Assembly: GCA_964251675.1 (NCBI GenBank)
Contig: CAXUKS010000007.1
Location: forward strand, 62,001-126,000
DNA length: 64,000 nt
Direction of reading: 5' to 3'
Origin: JANXMY01 sp964251675
GTDB lineage: Bacteria > Armatimonadota > Armatimonadia > Armatimonadales > Capsulimonadaceae
Below, piece after piece: positions 56,725 through 64,000 of this stretch. The translations under genes and the position numbers were made by a program. How positions within the stretch are numbered: the first letter of the stretch is position 1; the number at the start of each line of letters is the position of its first letter. The notes beneath the pieces are model-generated. The model made no database searches and was not told the origin of the DNA. It saw only the letters and a program-made list of their open reading frames with translations.

Positions 56725-57639
56725 ATGCTTGAAGCCGCCCGCGATGCTTTTCTGCACTCCCTGAATACCATTCAGGGAGCCTCCCCCCATACTATCAAAG
56801 CCTATGCCGAAGATTTGGACCAGTTTATCAACTGGGCCGAGACACGCGGCGTCACTGACATTCACGCCGCCACCCCGCCTCTGCTCCGGGCGTTCCTGAC
56901 CCATTTGCAGGAGTTGGGGCTGGCCCGTGCCTCCCGCGCCCGCAAAACGGCCTGCCTGCGCTCGTTCTTTGCCTGGTCTGCCCGGCACTCCCTCCTCCCC
57001 CGCTCCCCCGCCATCGGCCTGCGAACCGTCAAGCAGGAACACCGGCTGCCCAAGTTCCTGCGAACGGATGAAATCGATGCGCTTCTCGCCGCGCCGGACC
57101 CGGACAAGCGCCTCGGCCTGCGGGACCGGGCACTGCTGGAAACGCTATATGCGTCAGGAATGCGGGCAGGGGAGTTGGTGACGCTGTCTGTGGGAGATGT
57201 GAACTACGACGAGGGGGTCATCCGGGTCATCGGCAAAGGGGACAAAGAGCGGATGACGCTGCTGGGCCGTCAGGCCGTGTTTGCTTTGCAGCGCTATGTC
57301 CGCAAAGAGCGCCCTGTCTTGGTGGCGCTTGCGGACAAAGACGACGGGGCGCTGTTTGTGAACCGCTACGGCGGGCGGCTTTCCGACCGGGGTGTCCGCA
57401 AGTTGTTTGACCGCTACTGCGGCGCGGCGTCGGAGCATCTGAAAATTACCCCGCACGTTCTGCGCCACACGTTTGCCACCCATTTGCTGTCTAACGGCGC
57501 GGATTTGCGCTTGATCCAGGAACTGCTCGGCCATGCCAGCGTCGCCACCACGCAGCGGTATACGCATGTCACTACCGAGCGGCTTCAGGAAGTCTACGCC
57601 GGGGCGCATCCGAGGGCAAGAACGGAGGGCGGGGCCTGA
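56725..57639 (+). CDS. xerC: Site-specific tyrosine recombinase XerC/XerD
   Basis: Resolves chromosome dimers at dif. The 304 residues hold a SAM-like N-terminal domain (1-95) and a catalytic domain with the RKHRHY set: Arg in ASGMRAGELVTL, Lys in VIGKGDKER, HVLRHTFATHL (His-Arg), LGHASVATTQRYTH (His and nucleophile Tyr). XerC is favoured over XerD by the topA-trmFO-xerC order, not by sequence alone. The start is the ATG at 56725, seven bases after trmFO. No integrase-associated element or att site is nearby, so it is a housekeeping enzyme. Confidence 0.93.
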   Translation: MLEAARDAFLHSLNTIQGASPHTIKAYAEDLDQFINWAETRGVTDIHAATPPLLRAFLTHLQELGLARASRARKTACLRSFFAWSARHSLLPRSPAIGLRTVKQEHRLPKFLRTDEIDALLAAPDPDKRLGLRDRALLETLYASGMRAGELVTLSVGDVNYDEGVIRVIGKGDKERMTLLGRQAVFALQRYVRKERPVLVALADKDDGALFVNRYGGRLSDRGVRKLFDRYCGAASEHLKITPHVLRHTFATHLLSNGADLRLIQELLGHASVATTQRYTHVTTERLQEVYAGAHPRARTEGGA

Positions 57640-57641
57640 AT

Positions 57642-57664
57642 GGGGGCGGGGAAACCCCGCCCCC
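57642..57664. terminator. GC hairpin between xerC and pgi
   Basis: Arms GGGGGCGGGG (57642-57651) and CCCCGCCCCC (57655-57664) have a three-A loop. No T-run follows on either strand, so it may slow or shield transcripts rather than terminate alone. Confidence 0.5.
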
Positions 57665-57670
57665 ACAGGG

Positions 57671-59026
57671 TTAAAACTGCACCGTGGTGTCTTTAGGCAG
57701 GGCCGCAAGACGAGCGTTCACGTCTTCGGTTTCTTTTTCGTAGCCGGGCTTGCCCAGCAGAGCAAACATATTTACCTTGTAGGCTTCGACGCCAGGCTGG
57801 TCAAAGGGATTAATCCCCATCAGGTACCCGGACACGCCGCAGGCACGCTCGAAAAAGTACAGCATCGCCCCCATCGTGTAGGCGTCGCGTGTCGCCATAT
57901 GGACGGTGGAGTTCGGAACGCCGCCATCCCGGTGCGCGAGAGCCGTTGCCCGGAATGCGGTCTTGTTGACGTCCGCCATGGACTGATTTACCAGATAATC
58001 CAGACCGTCCAGATTGTTGTCTGCTTTGGGAATCGGCAGGTTCGGCTCCCCACCGTCTACAATAAGGAATGTCTCAATGATGCTGCGCCGCCCCTGCTGA
58101 ATCCACTGACCCATGGAGTGCAAATCGGTCGTCAGCTCGACGGACGCGGGAAAGAACGAGATATGGCTTTTGCCTTCGCTCTCCCCAAAGAGCTGCTTCC
58201 ACCATTCGGCGACGTAATGCAGGCGCGGCTCGAAGATGGAGAGCATCCCAATCGTGTAGCCTTTAAGATACAAAAAATTGCGGGCGGCAGCATAGAAATA
58301 GGCCGGGTTTTTGGTCACGTCCGAAGTCTCGCAGGCCACCGCAATATCCCGTGCCCCGGCCAGCAGAGCGTCGATGTCTACTCCCGCGACCGCGATAGGC
58401 AGCAAGCCGACGGGAGACAGCACAGACCATCGCCCGCCAACGTCGTCGGCAATCGGCAGCGTCGCGTAGCCTTCATCGGTCGCCAGCTTCCGCAAAGCGC
58501 CTTTGCTGGCATCGGTCGTCGCCACAATCCGCGTCTTGGCTTCTTCTTTGCCGACAGACTGTTCCAGGGCATCCCGGAACAGCCGGAAGGCAATCGCCGG
58601 CTCCGTCGTCGTGCCGGATTTGGAGATAGCATCTATCGAGAACCGCTTGCCGTGCAGCCGCTGAAGCAGGCCATAATGCTCATGCACCGAAAGCGATTTT
58701 CCTGCGAAGACGACTTCCGGCCCCTGCCCCGGCGTTGCCACCGCCTCGATGACAGCCCGTGCGCCCAGATAGGAGCCGCCAATACCGATAGAGACCAGCA
58801 CGTCGGAGCTGTCCTGAATCTGCGCGGCGAGTTGCTTGACGCTTTGCAGCTCTTCGGGACTGACTATCTTTGACGGGTCTACCCACCCCAGAAAGTCCGC
58901 CCCCAGGCCGCCCCCCTGCGTGAGTTTTTTGTGCGCGAGGTCCACGTTGTCCTGGAACGAGACAACCTCGTCAAAGTCCACATCGGGGGCTAAATAACCA
59001 TAGTCGTAAGAAATCGGCAGCGCCAT
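57671..59026 (-). CDS. pgi: Glucose-6-phosphate isomerase
   Basis: Interconverts glucose-6-phosphate and fructose-6-phosphate. The 451 residues match the shorter Firmicutes-type PGI. It has SIGIGGSYLGARAVIEA, AISKSGTTTEPAIAFRL (phosphate site), DVGGRWSVLSPVGLLP, and the late INPFDQPGVEAYK with the catalytic Lys. The start is the ATG at 59026 with AAGGAGA eight bases upstream. The longer in-frame opening to 59692 is antisense to the LysE gene and is rejected. Confidence 0.96.
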   Translation of the reverse strand: MALPISYDYGYLAPDVDFDEVVSFQDNVDLAHKKLTQGGGLGADFLGWVDPSKIVSPEELQSVKQLAAQIQDSSDVLVSIGIGGSYLGARAVIEAVATPGQGPEVVFAGKSLSVHEHYGLLQRLHGKRFSIDAISKSGTTTEPAIAFRLFRDALEQSVGKEEAKTRIVATTDASKGALRKLATDEGYATLPIADDVGGRWSVLSPVGLLPIAVAGVDIDALLAGARDIAVACETSDVTKNPAYFYAAARNFLYLKGYTIGMLSIFEPRLHYVAEWWKQLFGESEGKSHISFFPASVELTTDLHSMGQWIQQGRRSIIETFLIVDGGEPNLPIPKADNNLDGLDYLVNQSMADVNKTAFRATALAHRDGGVPNSTVHMATRDAYTMGAMLYFFERACGVSGYLMGINPFDQPGVEAYKVNMFALLGKPGYEKETEDVNARLAALPKDTTVQF

Positions 59027-59070
59027 AAGTTTATCTCCTTCACGGCCAGTGTACCCATCTGCCCCCCTGC

Positions 59071-59673
59071 TTACGCCGCCCGTAGCAGCGACACCGCGAG
59101 GCTCCACAGGGTAATCCCAATCAAGGTGTCCAGAATGCGCCACGTCGCCGGACGGCGGAACAGAGGAACCAGCAGCGCCGCCCCGTAAGCCAGCCCAAAA
59201 AACCACAGCACTGAGGCGGTCGTGGCCCCCAGCGCAAACCACACGCGGGGCAGGAGCACATACTGTGCGGAAAGCCCGCCAATCAGCACCATCGTGTCCA
59301 GATAGACATGGGGGTTCAGCAGGCTCAGCGCCAGCGCCGCCGATATGAGGCTGCCTCTGCTGACCGGCGCTGCCTCTGCCAGCGCTTCGGGGCGCAGGGC
59401 GCGGCGGAATGCATGGAAGCCGTACCAGAACAAAAACAGCGCCCCCAGCCAGAGAGCGCCCGACGTCAGCCACGGAAGCCGGGCAATGACACTGCCGAAC
59501 CCCGCCGCGCCGAGGGCAATCAGCAGCGCATCGCAGCCCGCGCAGACCGCCGCGACCGTCAGCCGCCCTTCCCGCTTTAAGCCCTGTCGCAGCACAAACG
59601 CATTCTGTGCGCCAATCGCTACAATCAGGCTCGCGCCCAGCCCCAGCCCGTGTAGAAAAGCCATCAGTAACAT
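59071..59673 (-). CDS. LysE/ArgO-family amino acid exporter
   Basis: A 200-residue inner-membrane protein with six hydrophobic segments. The family's GASLIVAIGAQNAFVLRQGLKRE (in part) at residues 12-35 and ALALSLLNPHVYLDT (about 114-128) are diagnostic for lysine/arginine exporters of the ArgO branch. It exports basic amino acids or analogues. The start is the ATG at 59673 with GGAG upstream. It lies 45 bp upstream of pgi on the same strand, but no functional link is obvious. No LysG-type regulator is adjacent. Confidence 0.9.
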   Translation of the reverse strand: MLLMAFLHGLGLGASLIVAIGAQNAFVLRQGLKREGRLTVAAVCAGCDALLIALGAAGFGSVIARLPWLTSGALWLGALFLFWYGFHAFRRALRPEALAEAAPVSRGSLISAALALSLLNPHVYLDTMVLIGGLSAQYVLLPRVWFALGATTASVLWFFGLAYGAALLVPLFRRPATWRILDTLIGITLWSLAVSLLRAA

Positions 59674-59690
59674 TCCTGGCTCCCACAAAC

Positions 59691-59718
59691 AAAAAAGGGA
59701 CGAGGGCATTTTGCCCCC
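59691..59718 (-). terminator. Probable terminator after sdhB
   Basis: On the minus strand a short G/C stem (GGGCA/TGCCC, 59717-59704) is followed a few bases later by six T (59696-59691). It is weak but suitably placed between sdhB and the LysE gene. Confidence 0.45.
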
Positions 59719-59741
59719 GCCCCCGTACCGAAAAAAGATGT

Positions 59742-60497
59742 TTACTTGCCCCGGAAAAACCGCTTGAACTTGTAAAGTGTCACGTCCCGGTTCATCTCGG
59801 CGATGGCCTTTGTCAGTGGGATTTCTTTGGGGCAGGCTTTGACGCAATTCTGCGCGTTGCCGCAGCTTGTGACGCCGTCTGCGCCCGCGATGGCTTCGAG
59901 GCGCTCTTCTTTGTTCATGCTGCCGGTGGGGTGGCTGTTGAACAGGCGTACCTGCCCGATGGCTGCCGGGCCGATGAAGTTGGAATGCGTGTTGACCTGC
60001 GGGCAGGCTTCGAGGCACGAGCCGCAGGACATACACTTGGCGAACTCATACGCCTCCTGCCGGTCGCGCTCGGCGATGCGCGGGCCGGGGCCGAGGTCAT
60101 AGGTGCCGTCAATCGGGATCCAGCCCCGGATTTTCTTGAGGTTCTCAAACATCCGCGAGCGGTCCACGGCGAGGTCTTTGACCACCGGGAACTTGGACAT
60201 CGGCTCCAGAGTGATAGGCTGCGGCAGGTTGTCTACCAGCGTCGCACAGCTCTGGCCGACCTTGCCGTTCATCAGCATGGTGCAGGAGCCGCAGACGTTT
60301 TCGAGGCAGTTCATTTCCCACACTGGGGCCGAAGTCTGCTTGCCATCGCGGGTGACGGGGTTCTTGCGAATCTCCATCAGGCACGAGATGACGTTCATGG
60401 CGGGCCGCCACGGAAGCTCGAACTCTTCCCAGTACGGGGCCGAGTCCTGATCTTTCTGGCGTTTGATCTTGATGAGTATGTTTTTCTTGTCAGACAT
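59742..60497 (-). CDS. sdhB: Succinate dehydrogenase/fumarate reductase iron-sulfur subunit
   Basis: Electron-transfer subunit of complex II. The 251 residues have a [2Fe-2S] site NCLENVCGSCTMLMNG, a [4Fe-4S] site CMSCGSCLEACP and a [3Fe-4S]/[4Fe-4S] site CGNAQNCVKACP. This layout is of the Bacillus/epsilon type (NSHPTGSMNKEERL). The start is the ATG at 60497. It is separated from sdhA by an unknown secreted protein gene. No gene for the membrane cytochrome subunit SdhC is in the window; it may lie elsewhere. Confidence 0.95.
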   Translation of the reverse strand: MSDKKNILIKIKRQKDQDSAPYWEEFELPWRPAMNVISCLMEIRKNPVTRDGKQTSAPVWEMNCLENVCGSCTMLMNGKVGQSCATLVDNLPQPITLEPMSKFPVVKDLAVDRSRMFENLKKIRGWIPIDGTYDLGPGPRIAERDRQEAYEFAKCMSCGSCLEACPQVNTHSNFIGPAAIGQVRLFNSHPTGSMNKEERLEAIAGADGVTSCGNAQNCVKACPKEIPLTKAIAEMNRDVTLYKFKRFFRGK

Positions 60498-60516
60498 GAT
60501 GCTTGTCTTTCTAAGT

Positions 60517-61101
60517 CTAGCGGGTAAGAGGGCGGCGCGGACCGCCAAGATGTCCTAGTTTGGCGATAGCCTGAACGTCATTACGAAGTGCCACCACACG
60601 GTAGTCGCTCCCATATGACAGGTCAGGTGACCGCTGGCCTTTATAAGTAATGTATGTGCTCGTACCGAATGACACGCTCTGCACCATATGACTGACTGGA
60701 AGTAACGCCAGCGGCCCAGCGGTCTCAATGTCTTGGTACAGGCGGGCTGACAACGGCTTGTTTACAGCCAACCCCTGAATTTTGCCGTGTTCATGTCCCA
60801 CGCGGTCTCTGTAAGAATAAGAGGCATTTACGGATCTGTCAGCCTCTCGGACGACGTCAATCTTGTAGCCTTCGGTGTTGGTTGAGCCACTGTTTTCCAA
60901 TATAACCCTATCCATATCGGACGTGGGATGCCCCACATCTACTAAGGGCACACCCAAATTCTGCGGGTGAGAATAAGTAGCTGGTGAGGGCACACCCTGC
61001 CGTGCGGAGAAGCTTGGCGGCTTTGCTTGCTGCGCTAAGACCGCCATAGCGGCCAAAATAAATCCCGCCGCGCCGATTGCCGTCAGTTTATTGTGCGCCA
61101 A
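60517..61101 (-). CDS. Unknown secreted or membrane-anchored protein between sdhA and sdhB
   Basis: A 194-residue protein with an N-terminal signal or anchor (about 5-24, IGAAGFILAAMAVLAQQ). The polar mature domain has no recognised family; it contains LVDVGHPTSDMDRVILEN, NASYSYRDRVGHEHGK and several Tyr/Ser-rich stretches. The start is TTG at 61101, overlapping the end of sdhA by 14 bp, with GGAG about nine bases upstream. It is thus translationally coupled within the sdhA-sdhB transcript. Its GC content is lower than that of sdhA and sdhB, which suggests later insertion. Role unknown. Confidence 0.65.
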   Translation of the reverse strand: MAHNKLTAIGAAGFILAAMAVLAQQAKPPSFSARQGVPSPATYSHPQNLGVPLVDVGHPTSDMDRVILENSGSTNTEGYKIDVVREADRSVNASYSYRDRVGHEHGKIQGLAVNKPLSARLYQDIETAGPLALLPVSHMVQSVSFGTSTYITYKGQRSPDLSYGSDYRVVALRNDVQAIAKLGHLGGPRRPLTR

Positions 61102-63352
61102 CTTTTTCTTCTCCCGCCACGGACACTGGGTTGGACTTCTTCACCGGGTCGGCATCGTCGGCATCGTTTCGGCCCGTGAGCCAGTTGTCGTCGGCCTCGC
61201 GCATCTCAGACTTCTCGGCCCCGCCGTAAGCGGTGTCGCGCCGGGCTTCCGGGGGACGGGTGGACAACTGGTCGCCGCCGCCGTTGACGCCTGCGCCAGC
61301 CGCCGTCTGCATCTCCTGCACGGCGGCCCCGGTCAGGCCCGCGCCCATTGCCAGAACGCCGTTTTTGCCGTTCGTGCCGTTTCCATTGGCATGATGGCCG
61401 TTGCCGTTGGAGCCGTTTCCGTTCGTGCCATTGCCATTTTTGCCGTTGGTGGTCACAATCAGCGTCTCTTTGGCGGCTTCGGCGGTCGGGGTAGCCGTGC
61501 CGCCATCGTTCTTCTCAGCGGCATAGTTCCGCAGGCGCGGCTTGACCAGCGACGTGTCCACGTCTTCGTAGGACAGCACGGGGCCGTCTGGGGTCCACTG
61601 GGCCAGCGTGGTCTTGAGGAACTTTTCGTCATTGCGGGCCGGGAAGTCCGGCTTGTAGTGAGCGCCGCGTGACTCGTCGCGGGCCAGCGCCCCGTTGACA
61701 ATGGCGCGGGACAGGTGCAGCATATTTTTAAGCTGCCGCGTGAACGGAATGAGCTGGTTGGTCCAGTTCGAGCTGTCAGCAATAGAGACGCGCTCAGTCC
61801 GCTCCATCAGTTCCTGAATCTTGGCATCGGTCGCTTTCAGGCGGTCATTGTAGCGGACGACGGTGACGTTCTCCGTCATCGTATCGCCCAGCTCCTCATG
61901 GATGCGGTACGGGTTCTCGGTCCCCACGGATGACGCCAGAGCCTCGTACTTGGTCTGCTGGAGCTTTAACTCCCGCTCAAACAGCGACGAGGGCAGATCG
62001 TCCACACTCTTCGGCAGGTGCTTGACGTAGTTCACGACGCCCGGCCCGAGGACCTGCCCGGTGGTCAGGCAGGATAGGAGAGAGTTCGCCCCGAGGCGGT
62101 TTGCGCCGTGGTACTGATAGTCGCACTCACCCGCCGCAAACAGACCGGGAATGCTCGTCTGATGGTTGCGCGGGTCGGCTTCGGTCAGTCCGCCCGTCGT
62201 CTCGTTCTTGGCGAAGTCTACCCACAGGCCGCCCATCGAGTAGTGGACGCCAGGGAAGATCCGCATCGGAGTCGTGCGCGGGTCTTCGCCGACAAACTTC
62301 TCGTAGATTTCCAGGATGCCGCCGAGCTTGATGTCAATCTGCTTCTTATCCAAATGGGTCAGGTCCAGATAGACCTGATTTTCACCGAAGACGCCCATTT
62401 TTTCATCCACGCAGATCGAGAAGATCTCGCGGGTCGCAATGTCGCGGGGGACCAGATTACCGTAGGCCGGGTACTTTTCTTCCAAGAAGTAAAACCGCTC
62501 GTTCTCCGGGATATTCTCACCGCGCCGCTTGTCGCCCGGCTCGCGGGGAACCCAGACGCGCCCGCCCTCGCCGCGTGCCGACTCGGACATCAGCCGCAGC
62601 TTGTCGAGACCCGGAATAGCCGTCGGATGCACCTGAATAAACTCGCCGTTCGCGTACTTCGCGCCCTGCTGATAAACTGCCGAAGCCGCCGTGCCCGTAT
62701 TCATCACGGAGTTCGTGGAGCGGTTGTAGACAATGCCCGGCCCGCCGGTGGCAAGCACCACGGCGTCAGCCTTGAATTCCTGGATTGCCATCGTCCGCAG
62801 GTCCTGCGCGACGATGCCTTTGCAGACGCCGTCATCATCTTTGACAACGCCCAGGAACTCCCAGAACTCGTGCTTTTTGATCTTGCCTTCGACTTCGAAC
62901 CGCCGCGTCTGTTCATCTAAAGCGTACAGGAGCTGCTGCCCAGTGGTCGCGCCCGCGTAAGCCGTCCGGTGATACTGCGTGCCGCCAAAGCGCCGGAAAT
63001 CCAGCAGGCCCTCGCCGGTGCGGTTGAACATGACGCCCATCCGGTCCAGCAGATTGATAATGCCCGGCGCATGGTCGGCCATATGCTTGACCGGCGGCTG
63101 ATTTGCCAGGAAGTCGCCGCCGTACACGGTGTCGTCCAGGTGCTCCTCGGGCGAGTCCCCCTCGCCTTTCGTGTTGACCGCGCCGTTGATGCCGCCCTGA
63201 GCGCACACCGAATGGCTGCGCTTGACCGGCACAAACGAGAACAAGTCCACGGGAACGCCCGCCTCACAGACCTTGATGCTCGTCATCAGCCCGGCCAGAC
63301 CGCCGCCGACCACAATCACCTTCGGTTTCGTATTGCTCGCTACTGTCGCCAT
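61088..63352 (-). CDS. sdhA: Succinate dehydrogenase/fumarate reductase flavoprotein subunit with long C-terminal extension
   Basis: Oxidises succinate to fumarate in complex II with covalently bound FAD. The 754 residues include a typical core of about 610: VIVVGGGLAGLMTSIKV, RSHSVCAQGGINGAVNT (His for FAD attachment), TGQQLLYALDEQ, and FAAGECDYQYHGANRLGANS in parts. Beyond residue about 612 an extension of roughly 140 residues follows. It is unusual in being rich in Asn/Gly (NGNGTNGNGSNGNGHHANG) and then acidic. The start is the ATG at 63352 with AGAGG nine bases upstream. It leads the sdhA-unknown-sdhB transcript. Confidence 0.94.
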   Translation of the reverse strand: MATVASNTKPKVIVVGGGLAGLMTSIKVCEAGVPVDLFSFVPVKRSHSVCAQGGINGAVNTKGEGDSPEEHLDDTVYGGDFLANQPPVKHMADHAPGIINLLDRMGVMFNRTGEGLLDFRRFGGTQYHRTAYAGATTGQQLLYALDEQTRRFEVEGKIKKHEFWEFLGVVKDDDGVCKGIVAQDLRTMAIQEFKADAVVLATGGPGIVYNRSTNSVMNTGTAASAVYQQGAKYANGEFIQVHPTAIPGLDKLRLMSESARGEGGRVWVPREPGDKRRGENIPENERFYFLEEKYPAYGNLVPRDIATREIFSICVDEKMGVFGENQVYLDLTHLDKKQIDIKLGGILEIYEKFVGEDPRTTPMRIFPGVHYSMGGLWVDFAKNETTGGLTEADPRNHQTSIPGLFAAGECDYQYHGANRLGANSLLSCLTTGQVLGPGVVNYVKHLPKSVDDLPSSLFERELKLQQTKYEALASSVGTENPYRIHEELGDTMTENVTVVRYNDRLKATDAKIQELMERTERVSIADSSNWTNQLIPFTRQLKNMLHLSRAIVNGALARDESRGAHYKPDFPARNDEKFLKTTLAQWTPDGPVLSYEDVDTSLVKPRLRNYAAEKNDGGTATPTAEAAKETLIVTTNGKNGNGTNGNGSNGNGHHANGNGTNGKNGVLAMGAGLTGAAVQEMQTAAGAGVNGGGDQLSTRPPEARRDTAYGGAEKSEMREADDNWLTGRNDADDADPVKKSNPVSVAGEEKVGAQ

Positions 63353-63390
63353 AATAAATGCCTCTTATCTTATTAACAAACGCCAACTAC

Positions 63391-63996
63391 TCACAGTTCC
63401 TCAGCGGCCTCAAACACGATCCGCCGATACACATCCGCCAGCTTCAGCGAAATTGACAGCGCCGGAATGCTCAAAATCGCTTCTATCCTAGAAACAGTAT
63501 CATAACTCCAGCCACTATCCTCGCGGCGCGAAAACATTTCCACACGCGGCTCGGTCTGACTTATGAGTAGGTACACCGTTAGGGTCTCAATCTCCAAATA
63601 ATCGCGCATCTTATCGCCGCGATCTATGCCGCTAGTGCTGCGTGACAAGACTTCCGCGACCAAAATGGGATTTGTAATCACCACACGGCTTCGGCCATGA
63701 TAGACCGGTGGCCCACAGACAACGCCCACGTCTGGGTAAAATAGATTGCCTGCGGCCCGCACTTTCACATCAGAGGATGCTGCAACGCACTCTGTATCGG
63801 AAAGTGCTACGTTCAAGGCAGTGATCAAATGTCCCGAAATTGCACCGTGGTAATAGGTTCCGCCGGACATAGGCCGTATCTCTGCGTTGACGTACTCCGA
63901 CTTTTCCTGTGCCGCTGCTTCCAGCACCAGGTACTCGTCCTCCGTGTAAAGCCGCTTATGCGTCGGCGGTACAAGCTCACGTTCTGCGATTGCCAC
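63391..63996 (-). CDS. Uma2-family (DUF820) putative endonuclease
   Basis: A 201-residue protein of the PD-(D/E)xK-like Uma2 family. YTEDEYLVLEAA, EKSEYVNAEIRPMSGGTYYHG, YPDVGVVCG and the ILVAEVLSRSTSGIDRGDKMRDY stretch are typical: Asp in PDV, Glu in AEVLS, Lys in DKMRDY. These proteins are often present in many copies in Cyanobacteria, Deinococcota and Armatimonadota; their function is unknown. The start is taken as GTG at 63996, although the gene could begin beyond the window edge. It lies upstream of sdhA with 38 bp between. Confidence 0.85.
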   Translation of the reverse strand: MAIAERELVPPTHKRLYTEDEYLVLEAAAQEKSEYVNAEIRPMSGGTYYHGAISGHLITALNVALSDTECVAASSDVKVRAAGNLFYPDVGVVCGPPVYHGRSRVVITNPILVAEVLSRSTSGIDRGDKMRDYLEIETLTVYLLISQTEPRVEMFSRREDSGWSYDTVSRIEAILSIPALSISLKLADVYRRIVFEAAEEL

Positions 63997-64000
63997 GGTG

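Noticed and set aside
56725..57639. Tyrosine recombinase as sign of an integrated element
   Set aside because: It sits in the conserved topA-trmFO-xerC order and no att repeats, tRNA or phage genes are nearby.
57533..58873. Plus-strand open frame of 446 codons
   Set aside because: It overlaps xerC and is antisense to pgi; no domain features, no SD.
59027..59692. Extension of pgi upstream to 59692
   Set aside because: It is antisense to the LysE-family gene; the true pgi start at 59026 has a strong SD and the right family length.
61370..61450. Asn/Gly codon repeats as a tandem-repeat or CRISPR-like array
   Set aside because: The repeats are imperfect, in frame inside sdhA, and too short and irregular for a CRISPR array.

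Overview
The window is a densely packed chromosomal segment from a free-living, aerobic, GC-rich bacterium (roughly 60% G+C by eye). It holds about 56 protein-coding genes. I see no tRNA or rRNA genes, no insertion sequences and no CRISPR arrays. A phylum call is inference only. The mix of a PEP-CTERM-type secreted protein, a Uma2-family nuclease, Bacillus-type SdhAB, a Firmicutes-length glucose-6-phosphate isomerase, Rex, FAD-dependent TrmFO and many near-leaderless sigma70 promoters fits Armatimonadota (or a neighbour such as Chloroflexota) better than Proteobacteria.

Layout. 1-588: truncated ABC-F ATPase. 768-3449: cbb3-type cytochrome oxidase (CcoN plus a diheme CcoO/CcoP-like fusion) behind a Rex-like operator. 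3527-10785: SodA, DinG helicase, FAS1 surface protein, an AlkP/membrane fusion and RadA. 10852-20580: zinc-ribbon coiled-coil protein, PAS/GAF histidine kinase, dUTPase, TPR protein, Rex, FumC, ThuA-like protein, SDR and a DprE1-like oxidase. 20632-25662: Tat metallophosphatase, GHL10 glycosidase and a TPR/VWA pair. 25800-27788: a ZTP riboswitch with an intrinsic terminator ahead of a split purH. 27997-31279: a lower-GC VOC/GNAT pair, a response regulator and orphan LivFG ATPases. 31337-35426: a six-gene operon of unrecognised, mostly membrane proteins behind a perfect consensus promoter. 35985-41918: the conserved ffh-rpsP-khpA-rimM-trmD-rplS-lepB-rnhB-yraN block. 41962-45533: aroA and two YbjQ-repeat proteins. 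45585-45985: a small secreted protein under a cyclic-di-GMP-I riboswitch on the minus strand. 46169-57639: comM, rhomboid-like protein, PQQ propeller, dprA, PEP-CTERM protein, topA, ASCH protein, trmFO and xerC. 57671-63996: pgi, LysE-family exporter, sdhB, an unknown secreted protein, sdhA and Uma2.

How parts may work together. Rex is encoded with fumarase, and a Rex-type palindrome overlaps the -10 of the cytochrome oxidase operon; sdhAB lies in the same window. This suggests NADH/NAD+ control of respiration. purH is switched by ZTP, the triphosphate of its own substrate AICAR ribotide. The best candidates for undescribed biology are the six-gene membrane operon, the c-di-GMP-controlled small secreted protein, and the unknown secreted protein inserted between sdhA and sdhB. 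Promoters repeatedly place the transcription start at or within a few bases of the start codon, so leaderless mRNAs are probably common, while internal operon genes carry Shine-Dalgarno (SD) sequences.
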